Shown here: positions 53,083 to 62,348 of the stretch, in pieces
Layout of the letters: each line of letters begins with the position of its first letter
Numbering within the stretch: position 1 is the stretch's first letter
Source of the DNA: Streptomyces puniciscabiei
GTDB lineage: Bacteria > Actinomycetota > Actinomycetes > Streptomycetales > Streptomycetaceae
Direction of reading: 5' to 3'
Length of the DNA: 64,000 nt
Assembly: GCF_006715785.1 (NCBI RefSeq)
Contig: NZ_VFNX01000003.1
Coordinates: 186,001 to 250,000, forward strand
The notes under the pieces: generated by a model
Told to the model about the DNA's origin: nothing
Seen by the model: only the letters and a program-made list of their open reading frames with translations
The model's database searches: none
Made by a program: the position numbers and the translations under genes

Positions 53083-53664
53083 TCAAGCCGGGCTCAGCTC
53101 CTTGACGCCGCTGGTCAGCGCATCGACCACCACCCCCGGCGGAATGTCCGCTCCCCCGCTCGTGCGGGCCGCGAGCGGCAGTTCCACCTGGACTCCGCCC
53201 AGCCGGGTCAGGTTGACCGGGTTGCCGGGATGCACGCCGCGCAGGGCCGCCGGGATGGCCGTCAGGTCGGTGACGGCCGGGAACTGCGGGGCTCCGGTGG
53301 CGAGCGCCTCGGCGAGCACGCGGGCCGCGGCGCGGTTGCGGCCGCCGAGGAAGACGGTGCGCGGTGCCTCGGGGCGCATGTGGCCGTGCAGGGAGACGGT
53401 GAGGCAGACCCGCTGAAGGAACTCCCGCAGGAGTGCGCAGTGGACGGCCGTCATGCGCGGGGACGGGATGTGCACGGGCCGCCGTACCCCGGGCTGGGTG
53501 AAGACGAGGCTCGTGGCGCCGCAGCGGCGCGCCACGAGGTCCGCGAGTTCGGCCGTACCCCCTTCGTTGCTGCCGTGCAGGGCCAGCAGCCCGATCTCGC
53601 TGCCCGGCACGAGGGTCGCGACCAGCGGTGTGCCCTCGATCTCCACGTGTTCGGTGCGGGTCAC
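53083..53664 (-). CDS. Poly-gamma-glutamate hydrolase family protein
   Basis: This 193-aa protein resembles the zinc-dependent poly-gamma-glutamate hydrolases (PghP, DUF867). LLALHGSNEGGTAELADLVA, VSLHGHM and FLGGRNR are the family's metal and substrate motifs. It has no signal peptide. Its GTG start has GGAGGCGAG upstream. It is the 3' neighbour of the LacI gene, 13 bp downstream on the same strand, so it may share that promoter. Its substrate could be another N-acyl or polyamide compound. Confidence 0.72.
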   Translation of the reverse strand: MTRTEHVEIEGTPLVATLVPGSEIGLLALHGSNEGGTAELADLVARRCGATSLVFTQPGVRRPVHIPSPRMTAVHCALLREFLQRVCLTVSLHGHMRPEAPRTVFLGGRNRAAARVLAEALATGAPQFPAVTDLTAIPAALRGVHPGNPVNLTRLGGVQVELPLAARTSGGADIPPGVVVDALTSGVKELSPA

Positions 53665-53677
53665 CGGCTCGCCTCCT

Positions 53678-54709
53678 TCACTCGACCGTCGGCGCGGACA
53701 TGTTGTACGGCGTGACGACCTGGATCGCGGACGGCAGCGCCGGGCCGGCCGGGGGCAGCGCGCCGTGCGCCCGCATCACGAGGTGGCAGGCCTCCCTCAT
53801 GTCCTGGCGCAGGTCGTGGTGGAGCACGGCGGAGAGCCGGTGCTCGCGCAGCAGCCGGGTGTTGTCGTGGTCGAGGTCGTGCGCGATGAACACCGCGCAC
53901 TCGCGGCCGAGGTCGGCGAACGCGCGCAGGGTGGCGTCGTTGCCGCCGCCGATGGAGTAGACGGCCCGGATCTCCGGGTCCCGTTCCAGGGCGGCGCGGA
54001 CCAGGTCGTACTGGGTGGCGTCCAGGCCCTGCCCCTCGGCGATCTCCACCAGGGTGCGCTCCGGATGCCGGGCCCGCATCACGCTCCGGAACCCCATCTC
54101 GCGCTCCTCCTCGTTGCGGAAGAAGCCGCTGCTCAGGCTGGTGAGGACATGGCCGGGCCGGTCGCCGAGCCACTGGCCCGTCAGATAGGCGGCGGTGGCG
54201 CCGGCGGCCCGGTTGTCGCTGCCGACGTAGCCGATCCGGCCGCTGGCGGGCAGGTCGGTGACCAGGGTGACGACCGGGATGCCGGCCGCGGTGAGCCGGC
54301 CCACGGCGGCGGTGACCTCGGGAACGTCCGGGGCTTTGAGGATCACGCCCTGGGAGCCGCGCCGGGCGATCCGGTCCAGCGTCCTGACCTGTTCGTCGGC
54401 CGGGCCGGTCTCACGGAAGTGGAAGCGCGAGCGGACCACGGCCGGGTGCAGGGACGGCAGTTCGGCCTCCAGGGCGGCGCGTACGGCGGTGCTGAACCGC
54501 TCCGGCGCCTGCACCACGATGTCGACCATGAACGTACGGCCGACCAGCCGGACCTGGGTGCGCTGCCGGTCGAGGTCGGCGATGGCCCGGTGCACCTCCT
54601 GCGCGGTGCTCTCGCGCACTCCTCCCCTGCCGTTGAGCACACGGTCCACCGTGGCCTCGCTCAGACCCGCCTGACGTGCGATCTCCCGGATCGGGAACGG
54701 GTGACCCAT
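53678..54709 (-). CDS. LacI-family transcriptional regulator
   Basis: This repressor of 343 aa has an N-terminal HTH, PIREIARQAGLSEATVDRVL, with hinge VRESTAQEVHRAI. The periplasmic-binding-type ligand domain (TGQWLGDRPGHVLTS, YSIGGGNDATLRAF) is of the xylose/ribose or inositol class. The ATG at 54709 (MGHPFPIRE) has AAGGAG 8 bases upstream. It is divergent from a PhyH-type dioxygenase and catabolic genes. A 12-bp palindrome in the gap is its likely operator. Confidence 0.93.
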   Translation of the reverse strand: MGHPFPIREIARQAGLSEATVDRVLNGRGGVRESTAQEVHRAIADLDRQRTQVRLVGRTFMVDIVVQAPERFSTAVRAALEAELPSLHPAVVRSRFHFRETGPADEQVRTLDRIARRGSQGVILKAPDVPEVTAAVGRLTAAGIPVVTLVTDLPASGRIGYVGSDNRAAGATAAYLTGQWLGDRPGHVLTSLSSGFFRNEEEREMGFRSVMRARHPERTLVEIAEGQGLDATQYDLVRAALERDPEIRAVYSIGGGNDATLRAFADLGRECAVFIAHDLDHDNTRLLREHRLSAVLHHDLRQDMREACHLVMRAHGALPPAGPALPSAIQVVTPYNMSAPTVE

Positions 54710-54762
54710 GGGCCGGCTCCTTGAGGGGTTTTTGATGGCTGGCTGCTGGTTGTTCGAGGGTT

Positions 54763-54774
54763 TTGTCATGACAA
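54763..54774. promoter_or_regulatory. LacI operator candidate
   Basis: TTGTCATGACAA is a perfect palindrome midway between the LacI and dioxygenase start codons. A related sequence, TTGTTAAGACA, occurs at about 63462 in front of the sugar ABC operon and may be a second, weaker site. Confidence 0.6.
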
Positions 54775-54818
54775 GAATGACAGGGCCGCGCCGCTCCTGT
54801 GACGAAAGAGGGACACCG

Positions 54819-55985
54819 ATGTCCGTCGCCGCCGTATCCGGCCGTGCCTGGCTGTCCGAACAGGGCTGCGACCTGGCCGCCTTCCGCGCCCTGATCGACC
54901 GGACGACCCGCCTCGCGGACTACCCGCACGCCGCCTCGGTGGCGGAGAACGTCCTGGTGTACGAGGGTGAGCGGCTGCGCGCCGCACAGGACCGGGAGGC
55001 GCTGCGGGCCGAGCTGGTAGGGGCGCTCGCCGACGGCCCCGGAGTCGTCGTCATCCAGGGTGCCTGCCCCGACCCGCAGGTCGTCGACCGGGTCACGGCC
55101 GTGTTCGAGGCGCTGATCGCCGAGCAGCGGGCTTCCGGGGCCACCGCCGGTGACCACTTCGCGAAGCCGGGCGCCAACGACCGGGTGTGGAACGCGCTGG
55201 AGAAGACGGCCCTCTACGACCCGGAGGCGTTCGCCGACTACTACGCGAACGACGTCCTGGCCCTGCTCTGGGCGGCCTGGCTGGGCCCCGGCTACCAGGT
55301 GACCTCGCAGGTCAACGTGGTCAACCCCGGCGGCGCGGGGCAGACCGCGCACCGGGACTACCACCTCGGCTTCCTGAGCGACGCGGCCGCGGCCGCCTAC
55401 CCGGCCCATGTGCACCGGCTCTCCCCCCTGCTCACCCTCCAGGGCGCGGTCGCCCACTGCGACATGCCGGTGGAATCGGGCCCGACGCTCTATCTGCCGT
55501 ACTCGCAGCTGTACGAGCCGGGCTATCTGGCCTGGCGGCGCCCGGAGTTCCAGGCGTACTTCGAGGCGCACCGCGTACAGCTCCCGCTCGCCAAGGGCGA
55601 CGCGGCCTTCTTCAGCCCGGCGCTCTTCCACGCCGCCGGCACCAACCGCACGGCGGACGTGCGGCGCACGGCCAATCTGCTCCAGGTGTCCTCCGCCTTC
55701 GGGCGCGCGATGGAGACGGTGGACCGTGAGGCGGTGGCGAACGCGGTGTACCCGGTGCTGCTGCGGCGGGCGGCCGAGGGCGCCGAAGAGGCATGGCTGG
55801 AGAACGTGATCGCGGCGAGTGCGGAGGGCTATCCCTTCCCGACCAACCTCGACAGCGATCCGCCGGTCGACGGTCTGGCCCCACCGGCGCAGGCGGACCT
55901 GGTACGGCGCGCGGTGCGCGAGAGGTGGACCTCGGAGCGGCTCCGTGCGGAGCTGCGGGCCGGTGCGGAACGGCGAGAGAGCTGA
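54819..55985 (+). CDS. Phytanoyl-CoA dioxygenase (PhyH) family protein
   Basis: This Fe(II)/2-oxoglutarate-type oxygenase has 388 aa. The iron ligands are seen as H-x-D in TAHRDYHLGF and a distal His in ALFHAAGTNRT; VESGPTLYLPYSQL lies between them. The ATG at 54819 has GAGGGA upstream. It is the first gene of a catabolic run with an SDR and a Gfo/Idh dehydrogenase and may hydroxylate a sugar-derived or secondary metabolite. The exact substrate is unknown. Confidence 0.87.
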   Translation: MSVAAVSGRAWLSEQGCDLAAFRALIDRTTRLADYPHAASVAENVLVYEGERLRAAQDREALRAELVGALADGPGVVVIQGACPDPQVVDRVTAVFEALIAEQRASGATAGDHFAKPGANDRVWNALEKTALYDPEAFADYYANDVLALLWAAWLGPGYQVTSQVNVVNPGGAGQTAHRDYHLGFLSDAAAAAYPAHVHRLSPLLTLQGAVAHCDMPVESGPTLYLPYSQLYEPGYLAWRRPEFQAYFEAHRVQLPLAKGDAAFFSPALFHAAGTNRTADVRRTANLLQVSSAFGRAMETVDREAVANAVYPVLLRRAAEGAEEAWLENVIAASAEGYPFPTNLDSDPPVDGLAPPAQADLVRRAVRERWTSERLRAELRAGAERRES

Positions 55986-56003
55986 GGAAGGGCGGGGCGG
56001 GCC

Positions 56004-56829
56004 ATGAGACTTCCCGACGGGCTTCTGCGGGAGAAGATCGTGCTCGTCAACGGCGGCAGTCAGGGGGTCGGTGCGGCGATCGCGCGGGCCGCCGCCCGGG
56101 AGGGCGCCGTCGTGGCGGTCACCGGGCGCCGTACGGAGCCGGGTGAGGCGCTGGTCGCCGAGCCGGCGTCGGCCGGGGGCGAGGCGTTGTTCGTGCGCGC
56201 CGACCTGGCGGACACCGAGCAGGCGAAGGCGGCGGTCGCCGAGGTGGTGGACGCCCACGGCCGGATCGACTGCCTGGTGAACTCGGCCGGGCTGACCTCC
56301 CGGGGCACGTTGCTGGACACGACCACGGAGCTGTTCGACGCGCACATCGCGATCAACCTCAAGGCGCCGTTCTTCGCGATGCAGGCGGCGGTCGCCGACA
56401 TGGTGGCCCGCAAGGCGCCCGGCACGATCGTCAACATCATCACCTCCTCCGCGCACGGCGGCCAGCCGTTCCTGGCGCTGTACGTCGCCGCCAAGGCGGG
56501 CCTGGTGGGCCTGACCCTCCCCCACGCTCGAACCAAACTCGCGCGGGTGGACCCCCATCGCGGCGCACGCCCACCGCTGGGACCGGATCCGGATCAACGG
56601 CCTGAACATCGGCTGGACCGCGACGGAGGGCGAGGACGCCACCCAGCGCGCCTTCCACGGCGCCGGCGACGACTGGCGCGAACAGGCCGCGGCGCGGCTG
56701 CCGATGGGCCGGCTCGGCCAACCGGACGAGATCGCCGACTTCGTGGTCTTCCTGCTGTCCGATCGGTCGGGGGTGGTCACGGGGTCGGTGATCGACTGGG
56801 ACCAGAACGTCCTCGGCGGCCTCGACTGA
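56004..56829 (+). pseudogene. SDR-family dehydrogenase interrupted by a 43-bp insertion
   Basis: The first frame gives a normal SDR N-terminal half: NGGSQGVGAAIAR (cofactor loop), NSAG, and the YxxxK site as YVAAK. After AAKAGLVGLT (56516) a 43-bp sequence shifts the frame by one. The SDR C-terminus then resumes as AAHAHRWDRIRINGLNIGW and runs to TGA at 56827-56829. The active site is retained but a correct full-length protein cannot be made unless the shift is a sequencing artefact. It lies between the PhyH and Gfo/Idh genes in one direction. Confidence 0.85.
56517..56559 (+). repeat. 43-bp palindromic-type insertion in the SDR gene
   Basis: The inserted DNA begins CTCCCCCACGCTCG and ends GCGCGGGTGGACCCCCATC. 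The ends can pair imperfectly as a hairpin. Short elements of the same form (CTCCCCCACGCTCG ... GACCCCCATC) are scattered in Streptomyces intergenic regions. Its length of 3n+1 explains the frameshift. Confidence 0.65.
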
Positions 56830-56881
56830 CACTCCCCCTTCCGCTCGACCCCACATGAAACCCGCAAGGAGCCTCACTCTC

Positions 56882-57886
56882 ATGCGCATCGGAATCCTCG
56901 GCCTCGGCCGCATCGGCGCCTTCCACGCCGAGACCCTCTCCGGACTGGACGCCGTCGCGTCGCTCGTCGTCACCGACCCGTTCGCGGACGCGGCCAAGGC
57001 CGCCGCCGAGCGGTTCGGGGCCGAGGTCGTGGACTCGCCGGAGGCGCTGCTGGCCGCCGGCGTGGACGGCATCGTGGTGGCGGCCGCGACCGACGCCCAC
57101 CCCGCTCTGATCCTGGCCGGCGTCGAGGCCGGGGTACCGGTCTTCTGCGAGAAGCCCGTCGCGAAGACGATGGGCGAGGGCGTCGAGGTGCTGAAGGCCG
57201 TGCGCGACAGCGACGTGCCGATCCAGATCGGCTACAACCGCCGCTTCGACGCGGGCTTCGCCGCCGCGCGGGCCGCCGTACGGGCGGGCGAGCTGGGCAC
57301 GCTGCACACGGTCCGCTCCACGACCCTGGACCCGGCGCCGCCGCCGGCCGCGTACATCGCCGCCTCCGGGGGCATCTTCCGCGACTGTTCCGTGCACGAC
57401 TTCGACATCATCCGCTGGGTGACGGGCCGCGAGGTCACCGAGGTGTACGCGGTCGGCGGCAACCGGGGCGCCGACTACATCAGGGCGGCCGGCGACGCCG
57501 ACACCACCGGCGCGATCCTCACCCTGGACGACGGCACCATCGCGATGGTGTCCAACTCCCGCCACAACGCCCGGGGTTACGACGTCCGCATGGAGCTCCA
57601 CGGCTTCGCCGACTCCATCGCCGTCGGCCTGGACGACAAGCTCCCGCTGCGCTCGGTCGAACCCGGGGTGACCTTCCCGTCCGGCACCCCGCACGACTTC
57701 TTCATGGACCGCTTCACCGACGCCTACCGCGCCGAACTCACCGCGTTCACCGAGGTCGTGGCCGGCACCCGTCCCTCCCCCTGCACCGTGGAGGACGCCC
57801 TGGAGGCGGGCTGGATCGCCGAGGCCTGCACCCTGTCGTTGCACGAGCACCGGCCGGTGACGCTCGCGGAGGTGCGCGGGGCCTGA
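56882..57886 (+). CDS. Gfo/Idh/MocA-family dehydrogenase (inositol 2-dehydrogenase-like)
   Basis: This NAD(P)-dependent sugar/polyol dehydrogenase has 334 aa. It shows the Rossmann motif GILGLGRIGAFHAE, the catalytic lysine region VFCEKPVAKTM and a C-terminal HDFDIIRW with the active-site Asp/His. This pattern matches myo-inositol 2-dehydrogenase (IolG). The ATG at 56882 follows AAGGAG. Together with the IolE-like isomerase and ribose-type importer on the other strand it suggests inositol or a related polyol as the substrate. Confidence 0.92.
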   Translation: MRIGILGLGRIGAFHAETLSGLDAVASLVVTDPFADAAKAAAERFGAEVVDSPEALLAAGVDGIVVAAATDAHPALILAGVEAGVPVFCEKPVAKTMGEGVEVLKAVRDSDVPIQIGYNRRFDAGFAAARAAVRAGELGTLHTVRSTTLDPAPPPAAYIAASGGIFRDCSVHDFDIIRWVTGREVTEVYAVGGNRGADYIRAAGDADTTGAILTLDDGTIAMVSNSRHNARGYDVRMELHGFADSIAVGLDDKLPLRSVEPGVTFPSGTPHDFFMDRFTDAYRAELTAFTEVVAGTRPSPCTVEDALEAGWIAEACTLSLHEHRPVTLAEVRGA

Positions 57887-57991
57887 CCGGCGGACCGCCC
57901 CGGCTGCTCGCCCTTTCGCCGGGAGCCGTCTCGGAAACCGGACTTCAGGAAAGGCGTCCGGGGAGAGAACGGGATCCACTACCGTGCGGCT

Positions 57992-59083
57992 GTGACAGCA
58001 CCCGCGAGTGAACAGCCCGCACAACTCGGCCTGTTGGACCTCTCCGTGGACCTGTCCGTGCCCGAGGTCTACTCGGGCACGGACTTCACGCTCTACCTCC
58101 ACATCAAGAACCCCTTCGCCGTGCCCGTGTGGGTCAAGTCGGTGGTACTGAGCCTGCCCACGCAGTTGTACTGGCGGTCACCGGACGCGGAGACACGGAA
58201 GGCGAGCCGTGAGAAGCACGTCCAGGCCGAGCGCAGCACGCTGGAACGGGTCATCGAGACGCGCAATCAGCGCATCCTGGAGATCACCCAGGAACTGAGC
58301 AGGTTGCCCGCCGATGCCGGGGAACAGACGGCACGCCTGCTGGATGTCATGCGCACCCTTCTCGACGAGAACAGTCGCGACGTCGACCTGCTGGCGGGGC
58401 AGGGGAACGCGCGGGTGCGCGCCGACGGCAGTTCCACGGTCAACCTGCACAGTCCACGAACCAGGAATCTGACGGTCGAGGCGCACCGCGAGTCCACCAT
58501 CAACGTGTACGACATCCGTCCGGTGGAGGAGGAACCCGAGCGCGTCCCCCTCACCGGATCCCTGCCGCCGGGAGCCGCCCTGGAGCCGGGCTGCACCGAC
58601 GTACAGACCATCCGCCTGGGAACGCGCAGGAACCCCCTCTTCCTGCCGGCCAGGTACCACCTGCAGCTCACCGTCATCTACACCGTCGAGCCGCCCCGGG
58701 ACCCCGCCGCCGACACCGCTGCTGACTCACCCCACCAGCGGGTCTTCTCCAACACCACCTCCTTCACCGTGCCGGTGAAGGCCGCGCTGTGGAAAGTGAT
58801 GTCCGGCGGTGTGATCGGCGGGTTCCTCGGCGGTGTCGGCAGGGCCCTGCAACAGACCCGGCATCCGGGTGCCCTGATCGAGACGGCCCGGCTCCTTCCG
58901 CTCATCGGCGCGTTGCTGCTGGCCGTCATACTCAGCGGAGTCGCCATCATCTTCTCGGCGCGCAAGTCCGACGCACAGTCCTTCGTCACGGTGGAGGACT
59001 TCTGGGGAGGCCTGCTCGTCGGCTTCCTCATCGGCTACTCGGGGACGGCGGCCTTCTCTGACATCACGCACATGAAGGTCTGA
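57992..59083 (+). CDS. Unknown protein with coiled coil and C-terminal membrane helices
   Basis: I do not recognise a family for this 363-aa protein. Residues about 10-60 look like a beta domain (VYSGTDFTLYLHIKNPF). Residues 65-125 are a charged helical region likely to form a coiled coil. About 125-255 is beta-rich again. Two hydrophobic segments near the C-terminus (LIGALLLAVILSGVAIIFSA and GGLLVGFLIGYSGTAAF) are membrane helices. There is no signal peptide, so the large N-terminal part is probably cytoplasmic and tail-anchored. GTG 57992 gives the first in-frame start after a gap of 105 bp. It is convergent with the small 64-aa gene. Confidence 0.75.
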   Translation: MTAPASEQPAQLGLLDLSVDLSVPEVYSGTDFTLYLHIKNPFAVPVWVKSVVLSLPTQLYWRSPDAETRKASREKHVQAERSTLERVIETRNQRILEITQELSRLPADAGEQTARLLDVMRTLLDENSRDVDLLAGQGNARVRADGSSTVNLHSPRTRNLTVEAHRESTINVYDIRPVEEEPERVPLTGSLPPGAALEPGCTDVQTIRLGTRRNPLFLPARYHLQLTVIYTVEPPRDPAADTAADSPHQRVFSNTTSFTVPVKAALWKVMSGGVIGGFLGGVGRALQQTRHPGALIETARLLPLIGALLLAVILSGVAIIFSARKSDAQSFVTVEDFWGGLLVGFLIGYSGTAAFSDITHMKV

Positions 59084-59110
59084 CCGCCCCGAGGCCGCCG
59101 GCCGGGTCCG

Positions 59111-59305
59111 TCAGCCGCAATAGCGGATCAGCCACTCGTCCGGGTTGTACGTGTCCCGCGCCGGGTCCGGTACCGTGGCCGGCCTGGTCTCGACCGTGTC
59201 CTCCGGGCGTATCCGCTCGGGCAGCGAGCCGAAGCGGGTGCGGCGCAGCACCGCCGCGTCGGTGGTGTCCTGCGCGGTCTCCCGGGCTTCACTGGCCTTC
59301 GTCAT
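59111..59305 (-). CDS. 64-aa small protein of unknown function
   Basis: This small frame has a strong ribosome site, GGGAGGACGAG, before ATG 59305. The product is polar and acidic/basic mixed up to residue 45 and ends DTYNPDEWLIRYCG. A hydrophobic aromatic tail with a near-terminal cysteine after a polar leader resembles peptide precursors, but no modifying enzyme lies within several kilobases. It could equally be a small regulatory protein. It is downstream of the sugar transport operon but beyond that operon's terminator. Confidence 0.65.
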   Translation of the reverse strand: MTKASEARETAQDTTDAAVLRRTRFGSLPERIRPEDTVETRPATVPDPARDTYNPDEWLIRYCG

Positions 59306-59409
59306 CTCGTCCTCCCGTCTGCGCGGGCATCCCCCGTCGTCCCGACAACGGCCGCGTGCCCCCGGTTGTTCCCGGCCGGATTCGGGCCGAATCCATTGCC
59401 GTTGCGCAG

Positions 59410-59438
59410 GAACCGGGCCCCCGGCGGGAGCCCGGTTC
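59410..59438 (-). terminator. Terminator after the sugar transport-isomerase operon
   Basis: A 9-bp stem (GAACCGGGC with GCCCGGTTC) closes an 11-base GC-rich loop, 13 bp after the isomerase stop codon. Confidence 0.7.
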
Positions 59439-59451
59439 ACAAGGTTGCGGC

Positions 59452-60360
59452 TCAGGCCCCGCAGGAGCGCAGGAACCGTCGCGTCCGCACGGCGATCGGC
59501 AGGGGCTTGTCCGGCTCGCACGGGTACATGTCCTGCTCGACGATGGCGAACAGCTCCACGCCCAGCCCCTGCGCGGCCCGGAGGACGGGCCCCAGCTCGG
59601 GCACGCCGGACGGCGGTTCGCACATCACTCCGCGCTGCACCGCCGGCCCGAACGGCACCTCGTCCGCGATCACCCCGGCGAGCACGTCCGGGTCGACCTG
59701 CTTGAGGTGCAGATAGCCGATGCGCTCGCCGTAGGTCTCGATGAGCTTGACGCTGTCCCCGCCGCAGTAGGCGTAGTGCCCGGTGTCCAGGCAGAGGTTG
59801 ACCAGCTCGGAGTCGGTCGAGTCCAGGAAGCGTTCGACGTGGTCCTCGGTGTCGATGTGGGTGTCGGCGTGCGGGTGGACCACGATGTCCAGGCCGTACG
59901 TCTCCTTGACCTCGTGGCCGAGCCGTTCCATGCCCTTGGTCAGGTGCGCCCACTGCTCGGCGGTCAGCTCCGGCGGTTCCAGGATCTCGGCGGTCTTGTC
60001 GTCCCGCCAGAAGGACGGGATGACCACCAGGTGCCGAGCGCCCGTCGCCTGGGTGAGCGCGGCGACCTGGCTGACGTGCGCCCAGGTCTCCGCCCAGACG
60101 GACGGGCCGCGGTGCATGCCGGTGAAGACCGTGCCCGCCGACACCTTCAGGTTCCGCCGGGCCACCTCGTCCTTCAGGCGCGCGGGGTCGGTGGGGAGGT
60201 AGCCGTAGGGGCCGAGCTCGATCCACTCGTAACCGGCCTCGGACACCTCGTCCAGGAAGCGTTCCCAGGGCACCTGCCGCGGGTCGTCGGGGAACCAGAC
60301 GCCCCAGGAGTCGGGGGCCGAGCCGACCCGGATCCGGTCCAGCGGGGTGGGGGTGGCCAT
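59452..60360 (-). CDS. Sugar phosphate isomerase/epimerase family protein (IolE-like)
   Basis: This TIM-barrel xylose-isomerase-like protein has 302 aa. VGSAPDSWGVWFPDDP near the start is the signature of inosose dehydratase-like proteins. HPHADTHIDTEDHVERFL, NLCLDTGHYAYCGGD and YLHLKQVDPD supply the metal ligands (Glu/Asp/His). The ATG at 60360 lies 2 bp after the ATPase stop, so it is co-translated with the importer. It likely processes the imported polyol or sugar. Confidence 0.9.
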   Translation of the reverse strand: MATPTPLDRIRVGSAPDSWGVWFPDDPRQVPWERFLDEVSEAGYEWIELGPYGYLPTDPARLKDEVARRNLKVSAGTVFTGMHRGPSVWAETWAHVSQVAALTQATGARHLVVIPSFWRDDKTAEILEPPELTAEQWAHLTKGMERLGHEVKETYGLDIVVHPHADTHIDTEDHVERFLDSTDSELVNLCLDTGHYAYCGGDSVKLIETYGERIGYLHLKQVDPDVLAGVIADEVPFGPAVQRGVMCEPPSGVPELGPVLRAAQGLGVELFAIVEQDMYPCEPDKPLPIAVRTRRFLRSCGA

Positions 60361-60362
60361 GG

Positions 60363-61274
60363 TCACGGGGTTCCTTCCGGAGAGGACGCGACGGGGGCGG
60401 TGAGGTCCTCCTCTTCGGGCAGTTCGTCGACGTCGACGCCGCGTACCTGGGCCAGTTCGTGTTTGAGGGCGGCGAGTTCGGCGCCGCCGGCCATGTGGTT
60501 GGTCAGCTCCTCCAGGCTGACCTCGGCGCGGGAGGCGGACAACTCCAGGGTGCCCAGGCGCAGGACGCTGAAGTGGTCGCCGACCATGTAGGCGTGGTGG
60601 GGGTTGTGGGTGATGAAGATGACGCCCAGGCCGCGGTCGCGGGCGGCGGCGATGTACTTCAGCACCACGCCCGACTGCTTCACACCGAGCGCGGCGGTGG
60701 GCTCGTCCAGGATGAGGACGCGGGCGCCGAAGTAGACGGCGCGGGCGATGGCCACGCACTGGCGCTGGCCGCCGGAGAGGGTGCCGATGGGCTGTTCCAG
60801 GTCGTCCAGGACGATGCCCATGTGGCGCAGTTCCTCGTCCGCGGTCTTCTTCATCCGCGCGATGTCCAACCGGCGGACCGGCCAGGGGCCCCGCGTCATC
60901 TCGGAGCCCAGGAAGAAGTTCCGCCACACCGGCATCAGCGGGACGGTGGCGAGATCCTGGTAGACCGCCGCGATGCCCTTGTCCAGGGCCTCGCGCGGGC
61001 TGGAGAAGCGCACCGGGGCGTTGTCGACGAGGAACTCGCCCTCGGTGTGCTGGTGCAGCCCGGAGATGATCTTGATGAGGGTGGACTTGCCGGCGCCGTT
61101 GTCGCCCAGCACGCAGGTGACCTGGCCCGCGTGCACCTTCAGGTCGACGCCGTGCAGGGCGCGGATGTTGCCGTAGGACTTGCCCGCCTTGCGCAGCTCG
61201 ACCAGCAACCCGTCCTGCTGCGGCACGGCGTCCTGGACGATCGCGCCGTGGGTTCCGGATGTGTTGTCAGTCAT
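60363..61274 (-). CDS. Sugar ABC transporter ATP-binding protein (single-domain, FrcA-like)
   Basis: This ATPase of 303 aa has Walker [10 protein letters not shown], signature LSGGQRQC and Walker [13 protein letters not shown]. It has one nucleotide-binding domain, unlike the two-domain RbsA/XylG proteins, and resembles FrcA. A charged C-terminal tail of about 40 residues is unconserved. It follows the permease gene after 3 bp. Confidence 0.94.
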   Translation of the reverse strand: MTDNTSGTHGAIVQDAVPQQDGLLVELRKAGKSYGNIRALHGVDLKVHAGQVTCVLGDNGAGKSTLIKIISGLHQHTEGEFLVDNAPVRFSSPREALDKGIAAVYQDLATVPLMPVWRNFFLGSEMTRGPWPVRRLDIARMKKTADEELRHMGIVLDDLEQPIGTLSGGQRQCVAIARAVYFGARVLILDEPTAALGVKQSGVVLKYIAAARDRGLGVIFITHNPHHAYMVGDHFSVLRLGTLELSASRAEVSLEELTNHMAGGAELAALKHELAQVRGVDVDELPEEEDLTAPVASSPEGTP

Positions 61275-61277
61275 CGG

Positions 61278-62348
61278 TTACCTCCGGGTCGCCGTGCGCT
61301 GGACCCACAGATTGATCAGGACGGCGCCGAGCAGCATCACGCCCAGGAAGGCCTTGAACCAGTCGGGGTTCCAGCCGGCGTAGACGATGCCCTGGTTGAC
61401 CATGCCGAACATGAACGCCCCGAAGACCGGGCCGATCGCGGAGCCGGCGCCGCCGGTGAGCAGACAGCCGCCGATGACGGCCGCGGCGATGTAGATCAGC
61501 TCCTGGCCGACGCCCTCGCCGGACTGCACGGTGTTGAAGGAGAACAGGTTGTGCATGCCGATGAACCAGGCGCCGAAGCCGACCAGCATGAACAGCGAGA
61601 TCTTGGTGAAGGTGACCGGGACACCGACGGCGCGGGCGCTGTCCTTGTTGCCGCCGACGGCGAAGATCCAGTTGCCGTACTTGGTGCGCAGCAGCACCCA
61701 GGTGGCCAGCGCGGCGAAGACCAGCCACCACACCACGGTGATCTTCACCTGGACCCCGGCCACGTCGAACGAGGAGGCGAAGACCTTCCTGGCCTGGTCG
61801 AAGCCGTCCATGTCGCTGATGTCGTCGGTGGCGACGTTGCCGGTGACCCACTTGGTCACGGCCAGGTTCACGCCCTGCAGGATCAGGAAGGTGCCCAGGG
61901 TGATCAGGAAGCTGGGGAGGCCGGTTCTGACCACCATCCAGCCGTTGAAGAACCCGATCGCCAGCGACACGACCAGGGCGGCGATCACACCGGTCCACAC
62001 GTTCAGCGTCAGCTGGTAGCTGAGCATGCTCGCGGTCAGCGCCGAGGAGATCACGGCGACACCGGCGGACAGGTCGAACTCGCCGCCGATCATCAGCAGG
62101 GCGACCGGCAGCGCCATGATGCCGATGGTCGACGACTGATAGAGGATCGTGGCCATCGAGCTGCCCTGGCGGACCGAGGGCGCGACGACGAGGAAGAAGA
62201 CCAGTACGGCGGCGGCACCGAGGAAGACGCCCACCTCGGGGCGGGCCAGCAGCCGCAGCGCCAGCGGGCGGCGTGCGGTGCGGCCGTCGCTCTGCCTGGG
62301 GCCTGGCGGGGTGGTCACCGCCGGCCCGGCCTGCTGGGCCATGCTCAT
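61278..62348 (-). CDS. Sugar ABC transporter permease (RbsC-like)
   Basis: This permease of 356 aa has about ten TM helices. GGEFDLSAGVAVISSALTAS and AVGGNKDSARAVGVPV are the conserved loops of the branched-chain/ribose permease family. Its ATG overlaps the binding-protein stop (TGATG). Confidence 0.94.
   Translation of the reverse strand: MSMAQQAGPAVTTPPGPRQSDGRTARRPLALRLLARPEVGVFLGAAAVLVFFLVVAPSVRQGSSMATILYQSSTIGIMALPVALLMIGGEFDLSAGVAVISSALTASMLSYQLTLNVWTGVIAALVVSLAIGFFNGWMVVRTGLPSFLITLGTFLILQGVNLAVTKWVTGNVATDDISDMDGFDQARKVFASSFDVAGVQVKITVVWWLVFAALATWVLLRTKYGNWIFAVGGNKDSARAVGVPVTFTKISLFMLVGFGAWFIGMHNLFSFNTVQSGEGVGQELIYIAAAVIGGCLLTGGAGSAIGPVFGAFMFGMVNQGIVYAGWNPDWFKAFLGVMLLGAVLINLWVQRTATRR

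Noticed and set aside
56004..56858. Programmed frameshift in the SDR gene
   Set aside because: No slippery heptamer is seen, and the 43-bp extra sequence itself explains the change of frame; insertion is the simpler reading.
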